The notes beneath the pieces are model-generated. The model saw nothing but the letters and a program-made list of their open reading frames with translations. It was not told the DNA's origin and ran no database searches. This document shows, in pieces, positions 35,001 through 44,028 of a stretch of 48,968 nucleotides of DNA. Made by a program: the position numbers and the translations under genes. Position 1 is the first letter of the stretch. Each line of letters begins with the position of its first letter. Source of the stretch: Oscillospiraceae bacterium (lineage in GTDB: Bacteria > Bacillota > Clostridia > Oscillospirales > Oscillospiraceae); assembly GCA_009787995.1 (NCBI GenBank), contig WQSH01000005.1, positions 1 to 48,968 of the forward strand, read 5' to 3'.

Positions 35001-35495
35001 ATATATCCCCTGGAGCTCTAGGGCCTTTGCCTTTGCGTCTTTGTGCCTCCCCGCTGTGATAAGCTTGGGTATCTCCCCTGAGAGGCACGCAGATAGCGCA
35101 ATCAGCCCATCGCTGTGTGCCCGCAGCAATTCCATATCTACGCGCGGCTTGATGTAGAAGCCTTCAGTAAACGATGTGCTGACCATATGGCATAGGTTTT
35201 TGTAGCCCGTCTCGTTTTTGCACAGCAATACGAGGTGGTGCCGCTCCGAGTCAATGTCGTAATCCATGTCGAGCCTCGTCCGAGCGGCGACATAGACCTC
35301 GCACCCTATGATAGGCCTTATGCCTGCGTTTTTTGCCTCTTTATAAAACGCAACTGCACCATACATGACGCCGTGGTCGGTCACTGCCACACTAGTTTGC
35401 CCCAGCTCTTTTGTGCGCGCTACTAAGTCTTTAATCCGGCATGCGCCGTCGAGCAGGCTGTATTCGCTGTGGACATGCAAATGCACAAATGACAT
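32004..35495 (-). CDS. dnaE: DNA polymerase III subunit alpha (DnaE type)
   Basis: A 1163-residue C-family replicative polymerase. The N-terminal PHP domain begins FVHLHVHSEYSLLDGA, the palm holds GPGRGSAAGS (about 360) and the catalytic PDIDIDF (about residue 400), then come the thumb, the beta-binding region and a C-terminal OB-fold (KIAVAGIVESVKTKPTR onward). It has no 3'-5' exonuclease insertion, so it is DnaE and not PolC. The gene is monocistronic with its own promoter. Confidence 0.97.
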   Translation of the reverse strand: MSFVHLHVHSEYSLLDGACRIKDLVARTKELGQTSVAVTDHGVMYGAVAFYKEAKNAGIRPIIGCEVYVAARTRLDMDYDIDSERHHLVLLCKNETGYKNLCHMVSTSFTEGFYIKPRVDMELLRAHSDGLIALSACLSGEIPKLITAGRHKDAKAKALELQGIYGEENFYLEVQNHGLEGQPEINEGLRRIHEETGIPLVATNDVHYISHADSEIQDVLMCIQTGKTVNDKDRMRFESKELYLKSNEEMRKLFSETQEACDNTAKIAEMCNLEFDFGAHHLPEFALPDGEDSAEEYLKKLCIEGLERLYGSSGEHAVEVAERLNYELAMIADMGFTGYFLIVADFINYAKKQGIPVGPGRGSAAGSVASYCLGITTVDPIKYNLYFERFLNPERISMPDIDIDFCERRRGEVIDYVKQKYGADRVAQIVTFNSLKAKNAVRSVSKALALTFQEESELAGEIPNILNIRIKDALKTSNKLRTLYDTDTRIKRVIDTALAIEDMPKDSGTHAAGIVITKRPVHEYVPLTLSKKDDSIATQYSMNTLEELGLLKMDFLGLRNLTVIDDAVKDIRKTIPGFSIEAIPEDDKATFAMLTGGKTAGVFQLESQGMTGVCTGLGPKSIEDITAIIALYRPGPMESIPRFLECSRNPDKIKYKHPMLEPILEVTYGCIVYQEQVIEIFRKMGGFSLGQADMIRRAMSKKKLAEIEREKKAFIEGDLERGICGALANGVPKTVASSIYDEIYAFANYAFNKSHAVAYAMISYQTAYLKCHYPQQYMAALLSSILDWSGVAEYKDACREMGIRLLPPDINESGAMFTVSGSDIRYGLVAVKNIGRGFIGEVTAEREKSGSFTNFEEFCRRMYGGDINRRALESLIKCGCFDRLGANRQQLMTICQTVVDSLAAHRRRNIDGQMDLFGLSGEAEGASAGGVELPDVPEFTKSELMRMEREVTGTYLSGHPMDEYKGLIKNTGVANIGDVLADCAREEGTIRFKDNQKIAVAGIVESVKTKPTRNNSLMAYLEIDDGSGGIELLAFQRVIDESGGYMQVGAPVIAEGRLSVRDDKEPQIVADTLRPITEEIGASQEGAVAEEFVGADTLYIKLLSEESPEYKRLKLVHTMFPGKQKMVIHFSESKKNVGAKCIIHTAFVTELRKMLGEANVVVK

Positions 35496-35537
35496 GTTGT
35501 GTGCTTCCTTTCTGTACTAGGGTGCTGGTGGAGTTTT

Positions 35538-35567
35538 ATTATACATTGCACCGGGTGGTTAGTGCAA
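35538..35567 (-). promoter_or_regulatory. dnaE promoter
   Basis: On the minus strand TTGCAC (35562-35567), 18-base spacer, TATAAT (35538-35543). TTGCAC in the -35 and GTGCAA inside the spacer form a 6-bp inverted repeat with 10 bases between. Confidence 0.6.
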
Positions 35568-35585
35568 CCGTGTCCGCCGGTAAAT

Positions 35586-35613
35586 TTGACAATTTCGAAA
35601 AGAATGCTATAAT
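35586..35613 (+). promoter_or_regulatory. Promoter of the nitroreductase gene
   Basis: TTGACA (35586-35591), 16-base spacer, TATAAT (35608-35613), about 50 bases before the ATG at 35662. Confidence 0.7.
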
Positions 35614-35661
35614 CTCTGTTATGCTTTGACTAGTAAATTGTGTGTATTACAGGAGGATTAT

Positions 35662-36459
35662 ATGAGCAAAGACATCCGTAATGAAGGGCTTTGGGAGCAA
35701 ATGGCTAAAAACCGTGATTTTATGAAGTGCGATGATTTTTTTGTGGTCATGCAAAATAGCGACCAGCAGAAAAAGCTGCCGCAACCTCCGCTTAGCAAAG
35801 GGGCGGAAAAGGACATTATCACTATATCTGCTGACTTTAGTGACGTTGTAGCCAATGGGGCGTATCTGGATCTATTGGACATACGCAGGAGCGAAAGGGT
35901 TTATGACGCTGCTAAGGTTATGACACAGAGCCAGCTTGCTTTTTTGCTTTGGAGCACTCAGGGCATTCAGGAAATCCGTGGCGAAAACTACGCTTCTCTT
36001 CGCCCTGTACCCAGTGGAGGGGCCAGACACCCCTTTGAGACCTACTTTGCCGTCCGCAATGTCGAGGGGCTTGCACCAGGGATTTATCACTACCTCCCCC
36101 TTGAAAACGTTGGCACGAAGCTTGTGGCTATCGAGTTTCTCGGTGAGCTGCCCAATTATGAGGAGCGCATCGTAGAGTCGGTGGCAGGGCAGAAATGGGT
36201 TGCGTCGACGCCTGTCGTGCTATACCTGTCCTGTGTTGCCTACCGGGCCGAGTGGCGCTATAGCGTTTTATCGCATAGGGTCGCCATGCTTGATGCCGGA
36301 CATGTCGGGCAAAACATGATGTTTTCTGCTGCGGCTATGGGTATGGGAAGCTGCTGCATTGCCGCATACAACCAAAAGGTTTGCGATGAAATCCTTGGCC
36401 TCGATGGGGACGAAGAATACACTGTTTATGCCTGTGCCGTAGGGTTTGTGAAGCAGTAA
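35662..36459 (+). CDS. SagB/ThcOx-type nitroreductase-family flavoprotein
   Basis: A 265-residue protein with an N-terminal extension of about 75 residues before the nitroreductase fold. Signatures are LDIRRSERVYD, LAFLLWSTQGI and RPVPSGGARHPFETYF, which are characteristic of SagB-type FMN enzymes. Such enzymes oxidise azolines in peptide natural products or reduce nitro and quinone compounds. No YcaO, precursor peptide or transporter gene is nearby, so a RiPP role is not supported. The AGGAGG at 35651-35656 sets the start. Confidence 0.85.
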   Translation: MSKDIRNEGLWEQMAKNRDFMKCDDFFVVMQNSDQQKKLPQPPLSKGAEKDIITISADFSDVVANGAYLDLLDIRRSERVYDAAKVMTQSQLAFLLWSTQGIQEIRGENYASLRPVPSGGARHPFETYFAVRNVEGLAPGIYHYLPLENVGTKLVAIEFLGELPNYEERIVESVAGQKWVASTPVVLYLSCVAYRAEWRYSVLSHRVAMLDAGHVGQNMMFSAAAMGMGSCCIAAYNQKVCDEILGLDGDEEYTVYACAVGFVKQ

Positions 36460-36483
36460 GCATACAGCATATCGTCAAAAAAA

Positions 36484-36521
36484 ATATGCCTTGGAAACTA
36501 TCTTAACCAAGGCATATTTTT
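36484..36521. terminator. Bidirectional terminator
   Basis: ATATGCCTTGG (36484-36494) and CCAAGGCATAT (36507-36517), flanked by A-run and T-run, between the convergent nitroreductase and URO-D-like genes. Confidence 0.88.
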
Positions 36522-36543
36522 GTGCTTTTAACACACGCTATAT

Positions 36544-37557
36544 TTATTTATTCTTTGCAACCCATTCCGCACCGTAACGATTACACTCATCTATAACAAC
36601 AGGCGTAACCCAGGTATTAAGGCATTCAATGCTGCCGATAGCAGGCACAAATGAACCTCCGGGAGCATATGTGTCTATAGCCCGGCGCACCTCGGCACGA
36701 ATCACGTCCTCCGTCACATCGCCCTCTTTGTGGTCGATGACACCTTGGTCGATGCCGCCCATGTACAGCAGTTTGCCGGCTGTGTTCTTCTTCATCGCAT
36801 TGATATCGTTAGACGGCAATGCGCCCTGCCACATGTCTACGCCTAACTCAACCAGGTACCCTTCAAGACCCATCATGTAGCTATCGCAGTGGTGCTGTAT
36901 CATTACACCCCTGCTCTTGACATAGTCATACAGCTTCTTATAGTGGTCGAAGAACAAATCCTTGAACTTCGACGGTGCAAAGAATAATTGCTCTTTGGAA
37001 CCCCAGTCGTCGTGCGAATGGAGTATGTCGGGCTTGAGCTCGTCAATGAGCTGTTCGACCACCTTTAGCTTCCACTTTATATACTCGCCAAAGAATTCAT
37101 AGCAGTCGTCGGGTTCTTCATACAATGCCATAAGCGTATTTTCGAATGTCATTAGGCAGTGCAGACGCTCAAATGCGCCTCTAAAGGTGGGCACCATGAC
37201 GAATTTCTCGTCCCTGTTGATTCCGGCAATTTCTGCTTTAGCCGCGCTCCAGTCCAAATTGTTGGGGATTTCGGGAAACTTAACGTAGTCGCGCCATTTT
37301 GTGATATCTTTAATTACTTGGTTCGATTCGTTTACCATGGGGATGACTCCAGGGTCTTCCCCGGGGATGTAGCGATGGTTTACGCCCCAGTTGTCGATGA
37401 TGTCCGTGCCGTTTATGAAGAGAATGTCCCAAATTGATATGGGGTCGATAACGCAGTGAAACATGATTTTTGGGAACGCCTCAAAACCATATCCCATCCA
37501 GTTTAGCGGTTTGCTTCCGTCTTTCATCATGGCCAAAAGCTCTTGTTTAAGATTCAT
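36544..37557 (-). CDS. Uroporphyrinogen decarboxylase-superfamily protein (corrinoid methyltransferase-like)
   Basis: A 337-residue TIM-barrel protein of the URO-D superfamily. Lengths and motifs (HSHDDWGSKEQLF, QHHCDSYMMGLEGYLVELG, MGGIDQGVIDH, FVPAIGSIECLN) resemble the methyltransferase branch (MtaA/MtbA and O-demethylase types) rather than true HemE. HxC and a later Cys could bind the Zn that activates a thiol acceptor. No corrinoid protein or methanol/methylamine gene is beside it. The substrate is unknown. It starts 9 bases after a GGGAGGT site. Confidence 0.75.
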   Translation of the reverse strand: MNLKQELLAMMKDGSKPLNWMGYGFEAFPKIMFHCVIDPISIWDILFINGTDIIDNWGVNHRYIPGEDPGVIPMVNESNQVIKDITKWRDYVKFPEIPNNLDWSAAKAEIAGINRDEKFVMVPTFRGAFERLHCLMTFENTLMALYEEPDDCYEFFGEYIKWKLKVVEQLIDELKPDILHSHDDWGSKEQLFFAPSKFKDLFFDHYKKLYDYVKSRGVMIQHHCDSYMMGLEGYLVELGVDMWQGALPSNDINAMKKNTAGKLLYMGGIDQGVIDHKEGDVTEDVIRAEVRRAIDTYAPGGSFVPAIGSIECLNTWVTPVVIDECNRYGAEWVAKNK

Positions 37558-37602
37558 TTAGTACCTCCCAGTTATTTTTTATACGCTTTAATCACAACAA
37601 TA

Positions 37603-37632
37603 AACATAGCACAAAATTCCTGCGATTGTCAA
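37603..37632 (-). promoter_or_regulatory. Promoter of the URO-D-like gene
   Basis: On the minus strand TTGACA (37627-37632), 18-base spacer, TATGTT (37603-37608). Confidence 0.6.
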
Positions 37633-37698
37633 CTTAATTTATAGTCATTATTGCTAAATTGTTGTGAAAATACAATACTTTTTCTGCTGTCTTGGATG

Positions 37699-40275
37699 CT
37701 ACAAGCTTTTCTTTAGCTCAAACAGCAGATTAAGCGCTTCGAGCGGCGTAAGGGTGTTTAGGTCTGTTGCACTCAGCTTTGCCGCAATCTCGCTGCCGCC
37801 CACGTCCAGCATGGAAAGCTGACTCGAATCGGGGGGCTCCGCAGCTTTGCGAGTTTGGCTCAGTGCATCTGCTCCGCCGTCCTCAAGCGTTTTGAGCACC
37901 TCCTTCGCCCGCTTTATTACGCTGCCGGGCACCCCGGCAAGGCCTGCCACCTCTATACCGTAACTATCGTCCGCTCCGCCGGGGATGATTTTACGGAGGA
38001 AAATTACATCGTCGCCGCGCTTTTTGGCCGAAATATTGTAGTTTTTTACACCATCTATATCGTCCTCAAGTGCGGTTAGCTCATGGTAGTGAGTTGCAAA
38101 CATGGTCTTTGCGCCGAGTTTGCGCTTGTCCGCGCAGTGCTCCAATATAGCTCGTGCCACCGACATTCCGTCGTAAGTCGATGTGCCTCGCCCAATCTCG
38201 TCCAAAATGAGCAGGCTTGTGCGGGTTGCACTTTTTAGTATGTCCGCCATCTCCGTCATTTCGACCATGAACGTCGACTTGCCGCCTGATAAGTCGTCTG
38301 ACGCTCCGATGCGGGTGAACACACGGTCGACTATCCCTATGCGTGCGGATTTTGCAGGTACGAAAGACCCCATTTGCGCCATAAGCACGATGAGAGCCGT
38401 CTGACGCATGTATGTCGATTTGCCCGCCATATTTGGGCCTGTAATTATCGCCGCCCGCAAAGAGCCGCTGTCGAGGTGTGTATCGTTGGGGACAAACAGC
38501 GAACCTTGTTGCATAACCTCCACGGTCGGGTGTCTGCCATCTCGGATATCGAGCACTCCGGATACATCTATTTCCGGCATGCAATAGTTGTTCGCTACCG
38601 CAATTTCAGCCAATGAACAAAGAGCATCAAGCTCTGCTACGCTTCTTGCCGTCGTCTGAATCCTGCCCACTTTTTCTGCGATTTTTAGCCGCAAATCTTC
38701 GAAAAGCCTAAATTCAAGCGTTGCGAGCTTGTCCTTGGCGGTCAGTAGCTCTGTTTCCAGTTCCTTTAGTTCTTGCGTAATAAATCGCTCGCAGTTTGCA
38801 AGCGTCTGCTTCCTCATGTAATCGCCGGGGACGTCATCCGATGCGGAGCGCGGGATTTCGATGTAATAGCCGAACACCTTGTTGTACCCAATTTTCAGTT
38901 TTTTTCCGGTGCGCTCTCGCTCCTTTGCCTCAATATCTGTCAAAGCTTTGGAGCTATTGTCAAGCAGGTTGCGCAACCTGTCGACTTCGGCGTCAGCACC
39001 ATCTTTTATGAATCCGCCTTCGCGGACGGAAAATGGCGGATCATCCTTTACTGCTGCATCTATTGCCTCGGCGATATCAGCAAGAACATCCATTGCGGCA
39101 ATTTCACTTAGGGCGGTGGATTTCATTTGTACAATCTGTGCCGAAATGATGGGCAACGCTGTTATCGAGGATGAAAGCGATTTTAAATCCCGGCATCCGG
39201 CATTTCCGTAAACAATTTTGCCTATGAGCCTTTCCAAGTCGCCTATGTTTTTGAGCGCCAGCATCAGTTCGCTCCTAGGCACGGTGGCAAAAACCAGCTC
39301 AGAAATTGCACTCTGCCGCCTCTTGATTGAAGCTGTGTTCAGCAAGGGGCGCAAAACCCACGACCTTATCAGGCGGCGGCCCATCGGGGTCTTTGTCTTA
39401 TCAAGCACCCACAACAGGCTTCCCCTTTTCTCGCCGGTGCGGAGCGAGAATGCAAGCTCAAGGCTGCGCATCGTGGTTATGTCGAGCTCCATATATGCGC
39501 CGCCTGCATTGTGTCGCAATGTCTGTAGGTGCGATAAATCAGTTTTTTGCGTTTCGATGATGTACGATAAAAGTGCGCCTGCCGCATAGATTGCCGATGG
39601 GTCTAGCTCTGCACAGACTTCGTGCCCAAAATGCTTGCGCAGCTGCTCGCAGCTTTCCTCGCCGAACCTCTCGTCATCGCACTGAACTGAACACCCCAGC
39701 CTGGACGCGAGGTGCTCCTGCAGACTTGCTACCCCGAGGGGCTCACCTCCAAGTATTGCCTCTGCCGGGGAAAATGCGCTCAGCTCGTTTTCTATGTGCC
39801 TTATGTCGCTTCCGGGAAACTCCGTGACAGTTATCTCCCCTGTGGACAAATCTGAAAAGCATGCCGCTGAAGTACCGCCGACATATACGGCACAGAGATA
39901 ATTAGGCCTGCCCTCGTCTAGCATAGACGATTCCATCAGCGTCCCCGGCGTTATGATGCGGACGATATCCCTTGCGACAAGCCCTTTTGCCGTGGCCGGG
40001 TCTTCAATTTGCTCACATATAGCAACTTTGTACCCCTTGGCTATGAGCTTGGCAATGTACGACTCTGCCGAATGGTAAGGCACCCCGCACATCGGAATGC
40101 GCTCGTCAGGGTCTTCCGTAGACTTATCGCGCGTGGTTAGAGCCAAATCTAGCTCTCTTGATGCAATTTTTGCATCGTCGCCGAACATTTCGTAAAAGTC
40201 TCCAAGCCGAAAAAAAAGGATGCTGTCCGAATTGCGTCCTTTAATATCAAGATACTGCCGCATCATTGGGGTCAT
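37699..40275 (-). CDS. mutS: DNA mismatch repair protein MutS
   Basis: An 858-residue MutS1 with the mismatch-contacting FYEMF (residues 27-31), the connector and clamp domains, the ABC-type ATPase Walker A GPNMAGKST (about residue 612), GGKSTFMVEM, LDEIGRGTSTYDG and the C-terminal dimerisation segment. It binds mispaired DNA and recruits MutL, which is not in the window. AAGGAG precedes the ATG at 40275. Confidence 0.97.
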   Translation of the reverse strand: MTPMMRQYLDIKGRNSDSILFFRLGDFYEMFGDDAKIASRELDLALTTRDKSTEDPDERIPMCGVPYHSAESYIAKLIAKGYKVAICEQIEDPATAKGLVARDIVRIITPGTLMESSMLDEGRPNYLCAVYVGGTSAACFSDLSTGEITVTEFPGSDIRHIENELSAFSPAEAILGGEPLGVASLQEHLASRLGCSVQCDDERFGEESCEQLRKHFGHEVCAELDPSAIYAAGALLSYIIETQKTDLSHLQTLRHNAGGAYMELDITTMRSLELAFSLRTGEKRGSLLWVLDKTKTPMGRRLIRSWVLRPLLNTASIKRRQSAISELVFATVPRSELMLALKNIGDLERLIGKIVYGNAGCRDLKSLSSSITALPIISAQIVQMKSTALSEIAAMDVLADIAEAIDAAVKDDPPFSVREGGFIKDGADAEVDRLRNLLDNSSKALTDIEAKERERTGKKLKIGYNKVFGYYIEIPRSASDDVPGDYMRKQTLANCERFITQELKELETELLTAKDKLATLEFRLFEDLRLKIAEKVGRIQTTARSVAELDALCSLAEIAVANNYCMPEIDVSGVLDIRDGRHPTVEVMQQGSLFVPNDTHLDSGSLRAAIITGPNMAGKSTYMRQTALIVLMAQMGSFVPAKSARIGIVDRVFTRIGASDDLSGGKSTFMVEMTEMADILKSATRTSLLILDEIGRGTSTYDGMSVARAILEHCADKRKLGAKTMFATHYHELTALEDDIDGVKNYNISAKKRGDDVIFLRKIIPGGADDSYGIEVAGLAGVPGSVIKRAKEVLKTLEDGGADALSQTRKAAEPPDSSQLSMLDVGGSEIAAKLSATDLNTLTPLEALNLLFELKKSL

Positions 40276-40300
40276 TGGGGGCTCCTTCTTTTCTAACTTG

Positions 40301-40891
40301 CTAGTTGTATTTTTCCATGGCGTGGTTTATGCCTTTTGTGATTATTAACTCAAGAGCTGTTGCGGCATCCGCCGTCACCGCCTTTATGAGATCCCCGTCT
40401 TCACCGGAGAGCTTTGCAAGCACCCAGTCTGCCATGTCGTAATCATCGTGCGGTGGGGAGCCTACGCCTATCTTGATTCTGGGAAAGTCCTCGCCACCGC
40501 ATTTTTCAATAATATCCTTAAGTCCATTGTGCCCGCCGGCCGAGCCGCGTCGACGCACTCGCAGCTTGCCCGGCGGGAGCGATACATCGTCAGCGATGAC
40601 CACTACATTTCCGAGCGGCACTTTATAAAAATGCATCGCTTGCCTGACCGCACCGCCGCTAAGATTCATGTAGGTCTGCGGCTTCATCAGAAACACCCCT
40701 TGCCCGCCTATTTTCGTTGTGGCCGTCAGTGCGCTAAACTTAATGCGATTAACTGTTGCACCTGTATTTGTTTCTACAACATCCGCTGCCATAAACCCTG
40801 CGTTATGCCGGGTGTTGTCATACCGAACCCCGGGATTGCCCAAGAACACTGCAATCCAAGAAACAGGGGATATTTTTTTTCTGAAAAACAT
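40301..40891 (-). CDS. pth: Peptidyl-tRNA hydrolase
   Basis: A 196-residue Pth with the family motifs FLGNPGVRYDNTRHNAGF (catalytic His in NTRH, about residue 29), LMKPQTYMNLSG and VVIADDVSLPPGKLR. It frees tRNA from stalled peptidyl-tRNA. The N-terminal 10 residues are an extra basic piece before the usual start. It is 25 bases upstream of mutS and 18 downstream of prs, in the common prs-pth arrangement. Confidence 0.95.
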   Translation of the reverse strand: MFFRKKISPVSWIAVFLGNPGVRYDNTRHNAGFMAADVVETNTGATVNRIKFSALTATTKIGGQGVFLMKPQTYMNLSGGAVRQAMHFYKVPLGNVVVIADDVSLPPGKLRVRRRGSAGGHNGLKDIIEKCGGEDFPRIKIGVGSPPHDDYDMADWVLAKLSGEDGDLIKAVTADAATALELIITKGINHAMEKYN

Positions 40892-40909
40892 TATCTACAG
40901 CCTCACAGT

Positions 40910-41866
40910 TTATCTAAAGAGTGTCGATAAGGGCACTTCCTCGAAAATTCGCTTTATGGCTTCTGCAAAAAGCGGCGCCGCTGTGAGGTATTTGATTTTT
41001 TCTGTACACACTTCACTGCGGTAAGGGATTGTGTCGGTGAAAACAATTTCTGTGATGGGACTTTCGTTAATGCGCTCAATTGCGCTGCCCGAAAGGACTC
41101 CATGACTGGCGCATGCGTATACGTCCGTCGCACCCCCTACTTCAACCAATGCCTTTGCCGCTTCGCAAAGGCTGCCCGCTGTATCTACCATATCGTCAAA
41201 AAGTATGATGCGCTTGCCTTCTACATTGCCGATGATATTCATTACCTCAGATTGATTTGCCTTCTCTCTCCGCTTATCGACAATAGCAAGGTTCAAACCT
41301 AGCTTCATAGCAAAAGACCTTGCGCGAGATACAGAGCCTATGTCAGGCGATACGACAACGATGTCATCCGTATCATTGCCGATTTTCTTTTGATAATAAT
41401 CAGAAAACAATGGCGCTGCAAGCAAATTGTCCACCGGAATATCAAAGAATCCTTGAATCTGAGCCGCATGCAAATCCATGGTCAGAACTCTGCCCGCACC
41501 TGCCGAGGTAATCAGATTTGCTACAAGCTTTGCAGAAATCGGGTCGCGGGATTTTGCCTTCCTATCTTGCCGCGCATATCCAAAATATGGCGTAACTACA
41601 GTTATGCGGCTCGCCGATGCGCGCTTGCACGCATCAACCATAATCAGCATTTCCATGAGGTGATCGTTAACCGGATAGGACGTCGACTGGACTATAAAAA
41701 CATCCGATCCGCGCACTGATTCGAAAAGGTTCACTGCTATCTCACCGTCAGAAAAAGTACCCACAGTTGCTTCGCCTATGCGCAAACCGATATTGCGGCA
41801 AACGCTTTCGGCAAAAGGTATATTTGAGTTCCCGCTAATTATTTTAATATCCCTTCCATGTGCCAT
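40910..41866 (-). CDS. prs: Ribose-phosphate pyrophosphokinase (PRPP synthetase)
   Basis: A 318-residue class I PRPP synthetase with FSDGE, the ATP loop YFGYARQDRKAKSRDPISAK, and the PRPP-binding motif ILFDDMVDTAGSL. It makes PRPP from ribose 5-phosphate and ATP for nucleotide, His and Trp synthesis. It heads the prs-pth-mutS run and lies 33 bases after the AAA+ gene. Confidence 0.96.
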   Translation of the reverse strand: MAHGRDIKIISGNSNIPFAESVCRNIGLRIGEATVGTFSDGEIAVNLFESVRGSDVFIVQSTSYPVNDHLMEMLIMVDACKRASASRITVVTPYFGYARQDRKAKSRDPISAKLVANLITSAGAGRVLTMDLHAAQIQGFFDIPVDNLLAAPLFSDYYQKKIGNDTDDIVVVSPDIGSVSRARSFAMKLGLNLAIVDKRREKANQSEVMNIIGNVEGKRIILFDDMVDTAGSLCEAAKALVEVGGATDVYACASHGVLSGSAIERINESPITEIVFTDTIPYRSEVCTEKIKYLTAAPLFAEAIKRIFEEVPLSTLFR

Positions 41867-41899
41867 TTTAGAGTTACCTCCATATGTTTTGATTGAAGT

Positions 41900-42946
41900 T
41901 TATGACATGGTTGCAGTTTCTAAGTCTTCTAGCGTAATTGTGGTCAAGTCTTTGCGGGTGTGCCCATCAAGGGCAGATAGCCTATCAGAGTGAATTGCGA
42001 TTACGTTTTCGAAGAAATTCCTCACATGCCTCGCATTTCCAAAATTCTCATCTCTTTGTTCATAGAGCATCTTAAAATGCCCGCAGGCAAAGCTGCTTGC
42101 ATCTTCCGTAAGGACATATTCGCTTTTTTCACACATCGATGCGAAGATTTCGTTTAACTCATCACCATTGTAATCTTCAAACTCGAAATAACGGTTGAAA
42201 CGAGACTCTAAGCCGGGATTTGAGGTTATAAATCGCTCCATCTGCTCGCTGTATCCTGCCACAATCACGATTAGGTCATTGCGGTGGTCCTCCATCATTT
42301 TTAGTAATGTCTCGATGGCTTCCCTGCCAAAGTCATTGCCATTACCAGCTTCCGGAGCTAACGAATATGCCTCATCTATAAATAGGATTCCTCCAAGCGC
42401 ATTAGTAATAGCTTCCGTGGTTTTTATTGCTGTTTGCCCCACAAATCCCGCAACTAGCCCTGAGCGGTCAACCTCAACAAACTGGCCTTTAGATAACACT
42501 CCAACTTCCCGATAGAGGCCGGAAAGTATGCGCGCAACAGTGGTTTTTCCCGTGCCCGGATTTCCGGTAAAAACCATGTGCAGCGACAAAGGCGGGTTTG
42601 GTAGGTTATTTTCCTCGCGCAGTTTGCGGATTTTCACAAGGTTAATAAGGCTTTTTACGCTCTGCTTGATGTTTCCGAGGCCCACCAATTCATCCAACCT
42701 TTCGAGCAACTTATCGAGTGTCTGTTCTTGGTTTCCCCCCTCTTCGCCGGGGAGAATTTCTTGCACATCGGGCGCTTGTTCCTTCATATCGGGACTGGTT
42801 TCATCCAGCAGTTCCTTTGCAGCAGTTTCTGCCTGCTTAATTGTTCCAAGAAGGTCCGCAAAATCTGTCATGCTATCAAGATAGGATCCGGAAGCTTTAA
42901 GCTCCCGCATTAAGGCCTCTTTTTGTTTACTGTCTACTTTATCCAT
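41900..42946 (-). CDS. AAA+ ATPase of the CbbX/SpoVK type
   Basis: A 348-residue protein with a helical N-terminus (about 95 residues) and one AAA+ module: Walker A GNPGTGKTT (near residue 137), Walker B ILFIDEAYSL, sensor region IVIVAGY, and the arginine finger in ESRFNRYF. Members act as hexameric remodelling ATPases: CbbX works on Rubisco and SpoVK in sporulation. No Rubisco or spore gene is nearby, so the client is unknown. GGAGGCAG precedes the ATG. Confidence 0.88.
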   Translation of the reverse strand: MDKVDSKQKEALMRELKASGSYLDSMTDFADLLGTIKQAETAAKELLDETSPDMKEQAPDVQEILPGEEGGNQEQTLDKLLERLDELVGLGNIKQSVKSLINLVKIRKLREENNLPNPPLSLHMVFTGNPGTGKTTVARILSGLYREVGVLSKGQFVEVDRSGLVAGFVGQTAIKTTEAITNALGGILFIDEAYSLAPEAGNGNDFGREAIETLLKMMEDHRNDLIVIVAGYSEQMERFITSNPGLESRFNRYFEFEDYNGDELNEIFASMCEKSEYVLTEDASSFACGHFKMLYEQRDENFGNARHVRNFFENVIAIHSDRLSALDGHTRKDLTTITLEDLETATMS

Positions 42947-43061
42947 CTCTGCCTCCGATACGGGATGGGTTCATAGCGGCGGCTAGCGCATGCCGACTGT
43001 GGTGCTGATTGATGTTTTAAACATAAAAAAGCACGCCGCCTAAACATGACGTGTACTCACT

Positions 43062-43475
43062 TTATCGCCCTCTGCGGCGAGCGCCTTTTTTGTCGGAGTA
43101 CTGCTTCACCCCTGACATTTTGCTGTCAGAGTCCTGCATGAACCGCTTAAGCTTGTCCTCAAAAGTGGGCGCAGATGCCGACGTTGTAGGTTTTTGCGGG
43201 TTTTTTTGCTGCGGTTGCACATGCGGTAACTCTGTGTGCACAGGTGACGCAGCTTTTATTGACAAGTTCATCCTGCCCACATTGTCCACACCTATGATTT
43301 TGACGGTCACCTCCTGCCCTTCGGAAAGATGGTGGCTTACGTCACTGACATATGTGTTAGCAATTTCAGATATATGCACAAGTCCAGATTTCCCCGGCGC
43401 AATTGTCACGAATGCGCCGAATTTTGTGATGCCGGTAACTTTTCCTGCAAGGATGGCGCCCACGTCGAAATCCAT
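43062..43475 (-). CDS. S1 RNA-binding domain protein (YabR/GSP13-like)
   Basis: A 137-residue protein with one S1 domain (residues 3-72: GAILAGKVTGITKFGAFVTI, GLVHISEI, VGRMNLSIKAA) followed by a Pro/Gln-rich linker and a basic tail (KKGARRRGR). It is the usual companion of divIC in Firmicutes, and binds RNA or ribosomes. It lies 60 bases after the DivIC-like gene, on the same strand. Confidence 0.88.
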   Translation of the reverse strand: MDFDVGAILAGKVTGITKFGAFVTIAPGKSGLVHISEIANTYVSDVSHHLSEGQEVTVKIIGVDNVGRMNLSIKAASPVHTELPHVQPQQKNPQKPTTSASAPTFEDKLKRFMQDSDSKMSGVKQYSDKKGARRRGR

Positions 43476-43534
43476 ACGAAATTATTTATCCTCTCGGCGA
43501 AAACAAGTCTGATTTTATCGAAGTTTCTTGTCGG

Positions 43535-43831
43535 TTAATCTGTTAAATCGAATCCGCTCCCGATATCAAACAGGACAATCTCACCAGGCATTACAAGCCC
43601 TAGGTTTGTTCGCGCTATATTTGCCCTAACGGCAGATGCGTCATGGTGCAATATATCATACTCGAGCTGCGCATTTATTATCTCCTGTTCGGCGACCGCC
43701 CTTCGGACGTGGTGAAGGTCATCTCTGGCTTCTTCAATGCGTCCATGAAGCGATAGCAGGCTAATTCCAGCGTACACAATCAGGGCAAATACAATCAGTT
43801 TTGTAATAAGTTTAGAGCGAGGCAGTTTCAT
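43535..43831 (-). CDS. DivIC/FtsB-family septum formation initiator
   Basis: A 98-residue bitopic protein: basic cytoplasmic start (MKLPRSKLITK), one membrane helix (residues about 11-30), then a coiled coil (about 33-62) outside. It belongs to the FtsB/DivIC group that joins FtsL and DivIB/FtsQ in the divisome. The ATG at 43831 has AGGG upstream; a longer frame from 43876 has no ribosome site. Confidence 0.82.
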   Translation of the reverse strand: MKLPRSKLITKLIVFALIVYAGISLLSLHGRIEEARDDLHHVRRAVAEQEIINAQLEYDILHHDASAVRANIARTNLGLVMPGEIVLFDIGSGFDLTD

Positions 43832-44028
43832 ACTATGTAACCCTGTCCTTTTCAAAAAACTTTCAGCATCAGTCATTGTATACTATTTATGCAAATATTG
43901 GAAGGTTTATTTTCAATATTTTTACGATTTTTCGATTATTTTTGAGCATTGCCGCACGTTAATCTGCAAAAACAGCAATCGTCGGTTTCTGCTGGTGGTC
44001 TGCTCATTGCACTTTGCCAAGTTTTTAC

